DNA of 11,109 nt, taken from Solirubrobacteraceae bacterium. GTDB lineage: Bacteria > Actinomycetota > Thermoleophilia > Solirubrobacterales > Solirubrobacteraceae. The notes below the pieces were generated by a model, which was not told the DNA's origin, did no database searches, and worked only from the letters and a program-made list of their open reading frames with translations. Every line of letters starts with the position of its first letter. Position 1 is the stretch's first letter. Made by a program: the position numbers and the translations under genes. Shown here one piece after another: positions 1-6,048 of this stretch. The stretch lies in contig JAICUS010000149.1 of assembly GCA_025935735.1 (NCBI GenBank), positions 1 to 11,109 of the forward strand, written 5' to 3'.

Positions 1-402
1 GTGGCTGAGGTGGCCGCCGTGCGGGAGGCTCAGGCCCATGATCCGGTCGCCCGGCTGCAGCAGCGCGTGGTAGACGGCCGTGTTGGCCTGCGCGCCGGCG
101 TGCGGCTGGACGTTCGCGTGCTCGGCGCCGAACAGCGCCTTCGCCCGGTCGATGGCCAGCTGCTCGATCACGTCGATGTACTCGCAACCGCCGTAGTAGC
201 GCTTGCCCGGATAGCCCTCGGCGTACTTGTTCGTCAGCACGCTCCCCTGGCACTCGAGCACGGCCTGGGGGACGAAGTTCTCCGAGGCGATCATCTCCAG
301 CGTGCGCTGCTGGCGCTCGATCTCGTGCCCGATCGCCTCGGCGACCTCGGGGTCGACCTCGGCGAGCGGACGCTCGAAGTAGTCGGGCTGCAAGTCGGCC
401 AT
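1..402 (-). CDS. glyA: Serine hydroxymethyltransferase, N-terminal part (cut by window edge)
   Basis: This cytosolic PLP enzyme interconverts serine and glycine, passing a one-carbon unit to tetrahydrofolate. The 134 visible residues run from ATG (402-400) to the window edge; about two thirds of the usual ~420 residues, including the PLP lysine, lie outside. Seen: IASENF at 38-43; [15 protein letters not shown] at 58-72, where Y60 and E62 match the catalytic Tyr/Glu of the family; and [11 protein letters not shown] at 97-107. These are hallmark GlyA motifs. The gene lies 20 nt downstream of tsaC on the same strand, so read-through is likely. A TACCGT box exactly 6 nt before the ATG also suggests its own leaderless promoter. 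No Shine-Dalgarno sequence is visible, which fits that reading. Identification is firm; only the promoter is inferred. Confidence 0.97.
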   Translation of the reverse strand, partial: MADLQPDYFERPLAEVDPEVAEAIGHEIERQQRTLEMIASENFVPQAVLECQGSVLTNKYAEGYPGKRYYGGCEYIDVIEQLAIDRAKALFGAEHANVQPHAGAQANTAVYHALLQPGDRIMGLSLPHGGHLSH

Positions 403-408
403 ACGGTG

Positions 409-414
409 ACGGTA
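409..414 (-). promoter_or_regulatory. Candidate -10 box for leaderless glyA transcript
   Basis: Minus-strand TACCGT fits the actinobacterial TANNNT -10 consensus and is followed by 6 nt and then the glyA ATG. This spacing would put the transcription start at or next to the A of the start codon. I see no convincing -35 hexamer. The box sits in the 20 bp gap after the tsaC stop. The sequence match is direct; promoter activity is inferred. Confidence 0.45.
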
Positions 415-422
415 GCCGATCC

Positions 423-995
423 TCAGGCGGCCGCGGCGATGACCTGCTCGGGCACCGCGCCGAGGCGCACGATGCGCCAGGCGCCGGTGCTCTCGTAGCC
501 GCGCAGGTCGACGACGGTCGACGGCGTGCCGGGCAGCTCGCCGCCGTCGAGCACGAGGTCGGCGCCGTCGCGGATGGCGGCCGGGACGTCGGCGAGGCGG
601 CGGGCGTCCGGGCCGCCGGCGAGGTTGGCGGAGGACTGTAGGACGGGCGGCGCGCCCGCCAGGTCCGGCAGGTCGGGGAGGCGGATCCCCAGCGTGTCCG
701 GGTCCGGGCCGCAGGCCAGCGGGAAGCGGCGGTCCGGGTTGGGCAGCAGCGCGGTGAGGCCGCCGGGCAGGAGCTGGTCGAGCAGCGCACGGGTGCGCGG
801 CGGCAGGCCGGCCAGCGCGCGCTCACAGTCGAAGAACATGACCGCGGCCGGCTTCGCGGGCGGACGGCCCTTCAGGGCGTAGATGCGGGCGACCGCGTCG
901 GCGTTCTCGGGGTCGCAGGCGAGGCCGTAGACCGTGTCGGCGGGAAAGACGGCGACGCCGCCGGCCGCGATGCAGCGGGCGAACTCGTCGGTCAT
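423..995 (-). CDS. tsaC: L-threonylcarbamoyladenylate synthase (TsaC/YrdC type)
   Basis: The enzyme makes threonylcarbamoyl-AMP from threonine, bicarbonate and ATP, the first step of t6A formation at position 37 of ANN-decoding tRNAs. At 190 residues it matches the single-domain YrdC/TsaC form and lacks the C-terminal Sua5 domain. Seen: PADTVYGL at 18-25, the KxR-type KGRPPAKP at 42-49, PGGLTALL at 77-84, SSANLAGG at 121-128 and PSTVVDL at 158-164. These are the nucleotide and threonine binding signatures. The start ATG (995-993) overlaps the prmC stop as ATGA, which decides the start and implies translational coupling. YciO-like paralogues share the fold, but the intact KxR and SAN motifs and the prmC neighbour favour TsaC. 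Confidence 0.94.
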   Translation of the reverse strand: MTDEFARCIAAGGVAVFPADTVYGLACDPENADAVARIYALKGRPPAKPAAVMFFDCERALAGLPPRTRALLDQLLPGGLTALLPNPDRRFPLACGPDPDTLGIRLPDLPDLAGAPPVLQSSANLAGGPDARRLADVPAAIRDGADLVLDGGELPGTPSTVVDLRGYESTGAWRIVRLGAVPEQVIAAAA

Positions 996-1810
996 CGGCG
1001 GGCCACCATCACGCGCTCGATGCCGGCCAGGTCTCGGATCCGCTCGATCTCTCCGAACCCGGCGGCCCGCAGCAGCGCCTCGACCGCGTCGCCCTGGTAG
1101 CCGGCGATCTCGAGCGCCATGAACGCCACGGGCGCGGCGACCAGGCGGCGGATGACCGCGAGGCCTTCATCGGCGGCGAACACGGCCACGCGCGGCTCGT
1201 AGCGGGCGACCTCGGGCATGACCGTCTGGTCGTCGCCGACGTAGGGCGGGTTCGCGACCACGGCGTCGGCCTCGACGCCGGCCAGCAGGTCGCCCTCCAC
1301 GAACGTCACGTCCAGGCCGAGGCGCTCGGCGTTCGCCCGGGCGACGGCCAGCGCATCGGCGCTCACGTCGGTGGCGAAGACCTCCAGGTCCGGCCGCTCG
1401 GACTTCAGCGCGAGCGCGATCGCCCCCGAGCCGGTGCCCACGTCGACCACCCGCGTGCCCGCCGGAAGGCCCAGCGCGGCCTCGACCAGGTGCTCGGTCT
1501 CCGGGCGCGGGATCAGCACGCGGCGGTCGACGGCCAGCTCGAGCATCCGGAAGCCCTTGACGCCCGTGATGTAGGCCACGGGCTCGCGCTCGCGCCTGCG
1601 CCTCGCCGCATCCATGAACGCCCGCGCCTCGGACGGCGCAAGCGCGCGCGCCGGGTCGGTGATCAGCGCAGCCCGGTCGACGCCGAGCACGTGGGCGAGC
1701 AGCACCTCGGCGTCCAGACGGGGCGTGGCGCAGCGGGCGGCGGTCAGCGCGATCACGGCGGACTCGAGCGCTTCGCGGACGGTCGTTGCGGCAAGCGGGG
1801 TGCGGGGCAT
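992..1810 (-). CDS. prmC: Peptide chain release factor N5-glutamine methyltransferase
   Basis: PrmC methylates the glutamine of the GGQ motif in RF1 and RF2 using S-adenosylmethionine, which speeds peptide release. The 272-residue length is typical. Seen: a helical N-terminal substrate-binding domain with PVAYITG at 77-83 and RPETE at 102-106, then a Rossmann methyltransferase domain with the SAM loop DVGTGSG at 123-129 and the catalytic NPPY at 187-190. The usual DLAG..RV ending is present near 260-267. It overlaps tsaC by ATGA. In many bacteria prmC directly follows prfA; here an opposing dehydrogenase gene separates them, so prmC cannot be read from the prfA transcript and needs its own promoter. 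The ATG at 1810-1808 starts only 14 bp from the divergent dehydrogenase start. Confidence 0.97.
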   Translation of the reverse strand: MPRTPLAATTVREALESAVIALTAARCATPRLDAEVLLAHVLGVDRAALITDPARALAPSEARAFMDAARRRREREPVAYITGVKGFRMLELAVDRRVLIPRPETEHLVEAALGLPAGTRVVDVGTGSGAIALALKSERPDLEVFATDVSADALAVARANAERLGLDVTFVEGDLLAGVEADAVVANPPYVGDDQTVMPEVARYEPRVAVFAADEGLAVIRRLVAAPVAFMALEIAGYQGDAVEALLRAAGFGEIERIRDLAGIERVMVARR

Positions 1811-1819
1811 AAGACGATG

Positions 1820-1825
1820 AGGGTA
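1820..1825 (-). promoter_or_regulatory. Candidate -10 box for prmC-tsaC-glyA
   Basis: Minus-strand TACCCT matches TANNNT and lies 9 nt upstream of the prmC ATG, giving a leader of only a few bases or none. It overlaps the A of the start codon of the divergent dehydrogenase gene, so the prmC promoter would have to extend into that coding sequence. I find no good -35 match. Because the upstream gene is antisense, some promoter must exist here; the exact hexamer is inferred. Confidence 0.4.
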
Positions 1826-3036
1826 TGGCGCGCGAGACGGTCTTCACGCTCGAGGCGACGCCGATCAAGTTCGGGCCCGGCGCCGTGGAGGACGCCGGCT
1901 GGGAGCTCAAGCGGCTCGGCGTCGCGCGCGCGCTGCTCGTCACGGACCCCGGCGTGGCCGAGCACGCCGACCGGGTGCAGCGAATCCTCGAGCGCGAGGG
2001 GATCGCGGTCGTGCGCTTCGACGGAGTCCACATCGAGCCGACGCTCGACTCCTTCCAAGCGGCGGCCGACTTCGCGCTGGAGGCGGACGTCGACGGCTTC
2101 GTCTCCGTGGGCGGCGGCTCGAGCATCGACACGGCGAAAGTGGCGAACCTGATCGTCAGCCACCCGGCGCCGGTCATGGACTACGTCAACCCGCCGATCG
2201 GCGAGGGCCGCCACCCGCCGGCGCCGCTGAAGCCGCACCTGGCGATCCCGACCACGTCCGGGACCGGCTCAGAGGCCACGACGGTCGCCGTGCTGGACAT
2301 CCCGGAGCAGAAGGTCAAGACCGGCATCTCGCACCGCTACCTGCGGCCGAGCCAGGCGATCGTCGATCCGGAGCTGGCCCGGACGATGCCCGAGGACGTG
2401 TGCGCCTCGACCGGGCTCGACGTGATCTGCCACGCCGCGGAGTCGTTCATCTCGCGCCCCTACGACCGGCGCGACAAGCCGGAGACGCCCGCCGCGAGAC
2501 CGCCCTACCAGGGCGCCAACCCCGTGGCCGACGTGTGGTCGCAGCAGGCGCTCGAGTACGGCGGGCGGTTCCTGCGCCGGGCGGTGGGGGGCGACCAGGA
2601 GGCCCGCGGCGCGATGATGCTCGCCGCCTCGATGGCCGGCGTGGGCTTCGGCTCGGCCGGCGTGCACATCCCCCACGCCTGCGCGTATCCGATCGCCGGG
2701 CTCAAGCACGAGCGGCTGATCCGCCACGGCGTCTCCGTGATCGTCACCGCGCCCGCGGCGTTCCGCTTCACCTACGAGGCCGACCCGGAGCGCCACCACC
2801 GCGCCGCCGAGCTGCTCACCCGCGCGCCCGCCGAGGGCCCGGACGCGCTGCCCGAAGCGCTGCGCGCGCTGATGCGCGACGTCGGCGCGCCGTCCGGCAT
2901 CGGCGAGCTCGGCTACGGCGAGGAGGACATCGACGCGCTCGTGGAGGGCGCCCTGCAGCAGCAGCGCCTGCTCGCCGTCGCGCCCCGCGAGGTCGGCGCG
3001 AACGAACTGGCGCGCATCCTCCGCGAGTCGCTTTAG
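1825..3036 (+). CDS. Iron-containing alcohol dehydrogenase, hydroxyacid-oxoacid transhydrogenase type
   Basis: A 403-residue group III (iron-dependent) dehydrogenase. An N-terminal nucleotide-binding half carries VSVGGGSSIDTAK at 93-105 and IPTTSGTGSE at 141-150. A helical metal-binding half supplies D199 and H203 (GLDVICHAAES), H284 (HACAYPI) and H301 (RHGVSV), which align with the four Fe ligands of the family. The stretch from 223 to 237 (RPPYQGANPVADVW) and the GVHIPHACAYPIAGL block at 279-293 closely resemble mitochondrial ADHFE1, which exchanges hydride between 4-hydroxybutyrate and 2-oxoglutarate. I infer that or a related hydroxyacid as substrate; simple alcohol dehydrogenase activity is the alternative. 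The gene runs against the prfA/prmC block. Its only near-start signal is GAGGG placed too close to the ATG, so initiation may be leaderless or weak. Confidence 0.93.
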   Translation: MARETVFTLEATPIKFGPGAVEDAGWELKRLGVARALLVTDPGVAEHADRVQRILEREGIAVVRFDGVHIEPTLDSFQAAADFALEADVDGFVSVGGGSSIDTAKVANLIVSHPAPVMDYVNPPIGEGRHPPAPLKPHLAIPTTSGTGSEATTVAVLDIPEQKVKTGISHRYLRPSQAIVDPELARTMPEDVCASTGLDVICHAAESFISRPYDRRDKPETPAARPPYQGANPVADVWSQQALEYGGRFLRRAVGGDQEARGAMMLAASMAGVGFGSAGVHIPHACAYPIAGLKHERLIRHGVSVIVTAPAAFRFTYEADPERHHRAAELLTRAPAEGPDALPEALRALMRDVGAPSGIGELGYGEEDIDALVEGALQQQRLLAVAPREVGANELARILRESL

Positions 3037-4076
3037 CCGCCGGCCTCTTCGAGCTTCTGGCGCTTCTCGGCGTCCTGGAGTGCCGCGGTGAGCTCGTCCG
3101 GCTCGCCCGCCAGCACCTGCTCGAGGTTGTGCACCGTGAGGTTGATGCGGTGGTCGGTCACCCGGCGCTGCGGGAAGTTGTAGGTGCGGATCTTCTCCGC
3201 GCGCTCGCCCGTGCCGACCTGAGAGCGCCGGTCGGCGGCCAGCTCGGCCTGCCGGCGGGCCAGCTCCGCCTCGTACAGGCGCGCGCGCAGCACCTTCATC
3301 GCCCGCTCGCGGTTCTGCAGCTGGGACTTCTCGTCCTGCATCGAGACCACGATGCCGGTCGGCTTGTGGGTGATGCGGACCGCGCTGTCGGTGGTGTTCA
3401 CCGACTGGCCGCCCGGCCCGCTGGACCGGTACACGTCGACCTGCAGGTCGTTCTGGTCGACCTCGACCTCGACCTCCTCGGCCTCCGGCAGCACGGCCAC
3501 CGTGGCCGTCGAGGTGTGGATGCGCCCCTGCGACTCCGTCTCCGGCACGCGCTGGACCCGGTGCGTCCCGCCCTCGAACTTGAACACCGAGTACGCGCCG
3601 TCGCCCTTGATCTCGAACGTGTAGGAGCCGTCGTTGGCCGACATCGTCTCGGTCTTGAAGCCCCGCCGCTCGGCGTACTTGGTGAGCATCCGGTAGAGGT
3701 CGCCCGCCCACAGGCCGGCCTCGTCGCCGCCCGCCCCGCCGCGGATCTCGACGATCACGTCCTTGTCGTCGTTGGGGTCGCGCTCGACCATCGCGAGCCG
3801 GATCTCCTCCTCCAGCTCGGCGATCCGCTCGCGCGCGTCGTTGAGCACGCCGCGCAGCTCCGGGTCCTCGCCCTCGGCCAGCAGCTCCTCGGCGCCTTCG
3901 GCGTCCGACACCGCGCGCCGCCACTCCTCGGCCAGCCTGGCCGCGGGCGCGAGCTGGTTGAACAGCCGCCCGGCATCGGCGAAGCGCTGCCGGTCCCCGA
4001 TCACCTCGGGGTCGGCCATCTGGGCCTGCGCCTCCTGGAAGCGCGCCTCGATCTGCTCGACGAGCCGCTCGATCAC
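3033..4076 (-). CDS. prfA: Peptide chain release factor 1
   Basis: RF1 recognises UAA and UAG in the ribosomal A site and triggers peptide release. The protein has 347 residues from a GTG start (4076-4074), against about 360 in E. coli. Seen: an N-terminal helical domain; the stop-codon reading PxT motif as PET at 178-180, which marks RF1 rather than RF2; and GPGGQSVNTT at 220-229, whose Q224 is the PrmC target. The GTG is chosen because the family sequence (IERLVEQIEARF) begins there, 11 nt after the DUF1385 stop. The open frame extends much further upstream but reads antisense-like Arg/Gly-rich nonsense there. Its TAA stop overlaps the TAG of the convergent dehydrogenase gene. Transcription is probably with rpmE and the DUF1385 gene. 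Confidence 0.97.
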   Translation of the reverse strand: MIERLVEQIEARFQEAQAQMADPEVIGDRQRFADAGRLFNQLAPAARLAEEWRRAVSDAEGAEELLAEGEDPELRGVLNDARERIAELEEEIRLAMVERDPNDDKDVIVEIRGGAGGDEAGLWAGDLYRMLTKYAERRGFKTETMSANDGSYTFEIKGDGAYSVFKFEGGTHRVQRVPETESQGRIHTSTATVAVLPEAEEVEVEVDQNDLQVDVYRSSGPGGQSVNTTDSAVRITHKPTGIVVSMQDEKSQLQNRERAMKVLRARLYEAELARRQAELAADRRSQVGTGERAEKIRTYNFPQRRVTDHRINLTVHNLEQVLAGEPDELTAALQDAEKRQKLEEAGG

Positions 4077-4087
4077 GGGGATCGAGT

Positions 4088-4999
4088 CTAGGCCACCACT
4101 TCGAGCCCGAGCAGGTCCTCGGCGTGCGGATCCTCGACGGCCAGCACGGCCTCCAGCGCGGCCACGGCGACCGCGAGCTGCTCGAGGTCCGGCTCGCGGG
4201 TGGTGAGCTTCTGCAACTGCAGGCCGGGCCAGGTGACGACGCGCATCCAGCGGCGCGAGCCGGCGAGCTTGATCACCTCGAAGGACAGGCCGGCGATCAG
4301 CGGCACGCCCAGCACGCGGGTGGCCAGCAGCACGTACCAGGCGGGCAGGCCGACCGGGGCGAAGATGAAGATGGCCACGACCATCACGACCAGCAGGAAG
4401 CTGGTGCCGCAGCGGGGGTGCAGGCGCGAGAAGCCGCGGGCGTTCTCGGGCGTCAGCGGCCGGCCGGCCTCGTGGCAGGCGATGACCTTGTGCTCGGCGC
4501 CGTGGTACTGGAACACCCGGCGCAGGTCCTTCTGGCGCGAGAGCGCCAGCAGGTAGCCGAGGAAGATCGCGGTGCGGACGACGCCCTCGACCAGCCAGAA
4601 CAGCGCCGAGGAGTCCAGCCAGCCCTTGATGAGGCTGGTCAGGCCGACCGGGACGAGGAAGAACAGGCCGACGGCGAACACGAGCGCGGCGATCACCGTG
4701 CCGGCCCACGCCCCGCGCGAGATCTCCTGCTCCTCGGGCGACTGGACGTTGGCGCTCGCCTCGAGCGCCTTGAAGCCGATCTGCAGCGACTGTGCGAGCG
4801 CGACCACGCCGCGCACGACCGGCAGCCGCAGCGCGCGGCGCCCGCGCGCCCAGGCGACGATCGGGTGCGACTGGACGGCGATCTCGCTCTCGGGCGTGCG
4901 GCAGGCGACGGCCCAGGTGGACACGCCGCGCATCATCACGCCCTCCAGCACGGCCTGGCCGCCGACGGCGGCAGGCGGAAGACGGTCCGGGCTGCTCAC
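4088..4999 (-). CDS. DUF1385 (YqhQ-like) multispanning membrane protein
   Basis: The function is not established. The 303-residue product has the family's GGQAVLEGVMMRG block at 13-25, YHGAEHKVIACHE at 165-177 and HPRCGTSFL at 194-202. About four hydrophobic segments lie near 98-121, 131-153, 199-218 and 220-241, so it should be an inner-membrane protein. The His/Cys/Glu-rich conserved loops could bind a metal, but that is a guess. The start is taken as GTG 4999, because the only earlier in-frame start (TTG 5101) would overlap rpmE by 71 bp, while the next one falls inside the conserved block. The start codon is buried in a strong hairpin (4983-5025). The family is commonly found beside rpmE and prfA in Gram-positive lineages, as here. 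Confidence 0.9.
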   Translation of the reverse strand: MSSPDRLPPAAVGGQAVLEGVMMRGVSTWAVACRTPESEIAVQSHPIVAWARGRRALRLPVVRGVVALAQSLQIGFKALEASANVQSPEEQEISRGAWAGTVIAALVFAVGLFFLVPVGLTSLIKGWLDSSALFWLVEGVVRTAIFLGYLLALSRQKDLRRVFQYHGAEHKVIACHEAGRPLTPENARGFSRLHPRCGTSFLLVVMVVAIFIFAPVGLPAWYVLLATRVLGVPLIAGLSFEVIKLAGSRRWMRVVTWPGLQLQKLTTREPDLEQLAVAVAALEAVLAVEDPHAEDLLGLEVVA

Positions 5000-5025
5000 A
5001 CCACAGTGATCGGCAGCCCGGGCCG
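4983..5025 (-). promoter_or_regulatory. Long mRNA hairpin covering the DUF1385 start codon
   Basis: On the minus-strand RNA, CCGGGCUGC (5021-5013) pairs perfectly with GCAGCCCGG (4995-4987). Inside it UCAC (5009-5006) pairs with GUGA (4999-4996) around a 6-nt loop, with a 3-nt bulge (CGA). Outside it three more pairs form after one C-A mismatch. The GUGA arm contains the GTG start codon of the DUF1385 gene, and the hairpin begins 5 nt after the rpmE stop. No U-run follows, so a classic intrinsic terminator is unlikely. Lowered translation of DUF1385 relative to rpmE, or an mRNA processing or stability element, fits better. The pairing is read directly; the function is inferred. Confidence 0.6.
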
Positions 5026-5030
5026 GCGAC

Positions 5031-5246
5031 TTAGCGGCTGCCGCGCGCGCGCTTCGCGGCCCGGCGCTGGAAGCGCTCGACGCGCCCGCCGGTGTCGACA
5101 AGCTTCTGCTTGCCGGTGTAGAACGGATGGCAGTTGGAGCAGATCTCGACGTGCATGTCGCCCTTGGTGGAGCGGGTGACGAACTCGTTCCCGCAGGTGC
5201 ACCGGACGGTTGCCTCGACGTACTCCGGATGGATTTCGGTCTTCAT
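5031..5246 (-). CDS. rpmE: 50S ribosomal protein L31, zinc-binding (C+) form
   Basis: A 71-residue protein of the large ribosomal subunit near the central protuberance, contributing to bridges with the small subunit. Seen: the N-terminal MKTEIHPEY; the zinc-ribbon cysteines C16, C18, C36 and C39 (CTC and CSNC); and [20 protein letters not shown] at 40-59, all diagnostic of L31. All four zinc ligands are present, so this is the zinc-containing paralogue that in some bacteria is swapped for a cysteine-free copy under zinc shortage. No second copy is in the window. The tail is basic ([11 protein letters not shown]). It lies 33 bp downstream of the secreted CARDB gene and carries its own candidate -10 box. 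A strong hairpin follows its stop. Confidence 0.98.
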   Translation of the reverse strand: MKTEIHPEYVEATVRCTCGNEFVTRSTKGDMHVEICSNCHPFYTGKQKLVDTGGRVERFQRRAAKRARGSR

Positions 5247-5256
5247 GGCTCTTACC

Positions 5257-5262
5257 AGTGTA
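5257..5262 (-). promoter_or_regulatory. Candidate -10 box for the rpmE operon
   Basis: Minus-strand TACACT fits TANNNT and lies 10 nt before the rpmE ATG, predicting a leader of only a few nucleotides. AAGAG (5253-5249) lies just 2 nt from the ATG, too close for a normal Shine-Dalgarno sequence. The -35 region would fall in the 3' end of the upstream secreted-protein gene, where I see no good hexamer. Promoter function is inferred. Confidence 0.4.
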
Positions 5263-5279
5263 GGTAGGGCGACAAGGCC

Positions 5280-6008
5280 TCAGCAGACGACGCTGAGGAC
5301 GTTGTCGGTCTCGTCGGACTCGTCGACCTCGTGCGTGGCGTCGACCACCACCGCGATCTGCTCGCCGGGCGTACAGGCGACCGCGGGGATCGCGATCCGC
5401 CGCTCGGTGCGCGCGTCCAGCCCGCCGAGCTGCACCGACCCGAGCAGCGCGCCCTCGCGGGTGAAGTCGACCTCGAACGGGCCCGCGGGGCCGCGGCCGG
5501 CATTGACGAGCGTGGCCGTGTAGCGGCGCTTGCCGGGCTCGGCGGCCGGCTGGACGGCCAGCGTGGCGGCGGTGAGGTCCGGGCGCGGGTCGGGCTGGTG
5601 GCAGGACCGCGACGTCACCCGCGCGCGGCGGATCACGCGGCCGGCCGCGTTGCGCCAGCGGAAGTCGACCACGGCGCGGTAGCTCGCGGGCGCGAGCAGC
5701 TGGTCGACGGTCTTGTCATAGAGGAAGAGGCCGAGCCCGCGCGGCGCGGTGATCCACGCGCGGAACCCGGGGGCCGGCACCTTCGCCCAGCCCGCGTCGG
5801 GCGTCCGGGCCTGCAGCGTGAAGCGCATCTGCATCTTCCGCGCGCGGGGGATCGCCGCGATCCGCCCCTCGAACGTGACCGAGCGGCCGGTCGCCTCCAG
5901 CCCTTTCGTGCAGTGCAGCACGACCACGCGCGCGGTCGCGGAGGCGTGCGCGGGGGCGGCGGCGAGCAGGACGAGGACGACGGTGGCGAGGAGACAACTG
6001 CGCTTCAT
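5280..6008 (-). CDS. Secreted protein with C-terminal CARDB-like domain
   Basis: A 242-residue protein with a clear Sec signal peptide (MKRS, hydrophobic LLATVVLVLLAAA, then likely cleavage after AHA near residue 22). No lipobox follows, so export rather than lipid anchoring is expected. Residues ~25-135 form an unrecognised, probably beta-rich domain. Residues ~143-242 resemble a CARDB domain: PDLTAATLAVQ near 143-152, a VNAGRGPAGPFEVDF strand pair at 168-182, and the typical DATHEVDESDETDN ending at 223-236. CARDB domains are Ig-like extracellular modules tied to adhesion or cell-surface assembly. Four cysteines (33, 136, 212, 242) remain in the mature protein and could form two disulfides. 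It precedes rpmE on the same strand but shares no obvious function. No clear SD sequence or promoter was found upstream. Confidence 0.82.
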   Translation of the reverse strand: MKRSCLLATVVLVLLAAAPAHASATARVVVLHCTKGLEATGRSVTFEGRIAAIPRARKMQMRFTLQARTPDAGWAKVPAPGFRAWITAPRGLGLFLYDKTVDQLLAPASYRAVVDFRWRNAAGRVIRRARVTSRSCHQPDPRPDLTAATLAVQPAAEPGKRRYTATLVNAGRGPAGPFEVDFTREGALLGSVQLGGLDARTERRIAIPAVACTPGEQIAVVVDATHEVDESDETDNVLSVVC

Positions 6009-6036
6009 GGCGGACCAATGAACCCGCCGCGCGCTT

Positions 6037-6042
6037 TAGGGT
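6037..6042 (+). promoter_or_regulatory. Candidate -10 box for leaderless M20 hydrolase transcript
   Basis: TAGGGT matches TANNNT and is followed by exactly 6 nt and the ATG at 6049, predicting a transcript starting at the start codon. It lies in the 40 bp gap between divergent genes. No SD sequence precedes the ATG and no clear -35 is seen. Confidence 0.45.
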
Positions 6043-6048
6043 TGCGGC

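Noticed and set aside
1..498. Open frame of 165 codons on the plus strand at the left edge
   Set aside because: It is antisense to glyA, whose minus-strand translation matches SHMT motifs. The plus-strand product is low-complexity Val/Leu/Arg/Gly text with no family features.
3459..3480. Tandem 6-mer-like run of tcgacc units in prfA
   Set aside because: It simply encodes the acidic EAEEVEVEVDQND stretch that RF1 proteins have, so it is not a regulatory repeat.
2269..4091. Very long open frames opposite or shifted against the dehydrogenase and prfA (over 550 codons)
   Set aside because: Long shadow frames are expected at this GC content. The translations are Arg/Gly/Ala-rich, and both real genes in the region have clear family motifs.
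4077..4709. Upstream extension of the prfA frame
   Set aside because: The frame is open, but it runs through the DUF1385 gene and gives Arg/Gly/Pro-rich text unlike release factors.
5000..5101. N-terminal extension of the DUF1385 protein from TTG 5101
   Set aside because: The 34 extra residues are Ala/Ser/Arg-rich, overlap rpmE by 71 bp and precede the conserved family block. GTG 4999 is more plausible.
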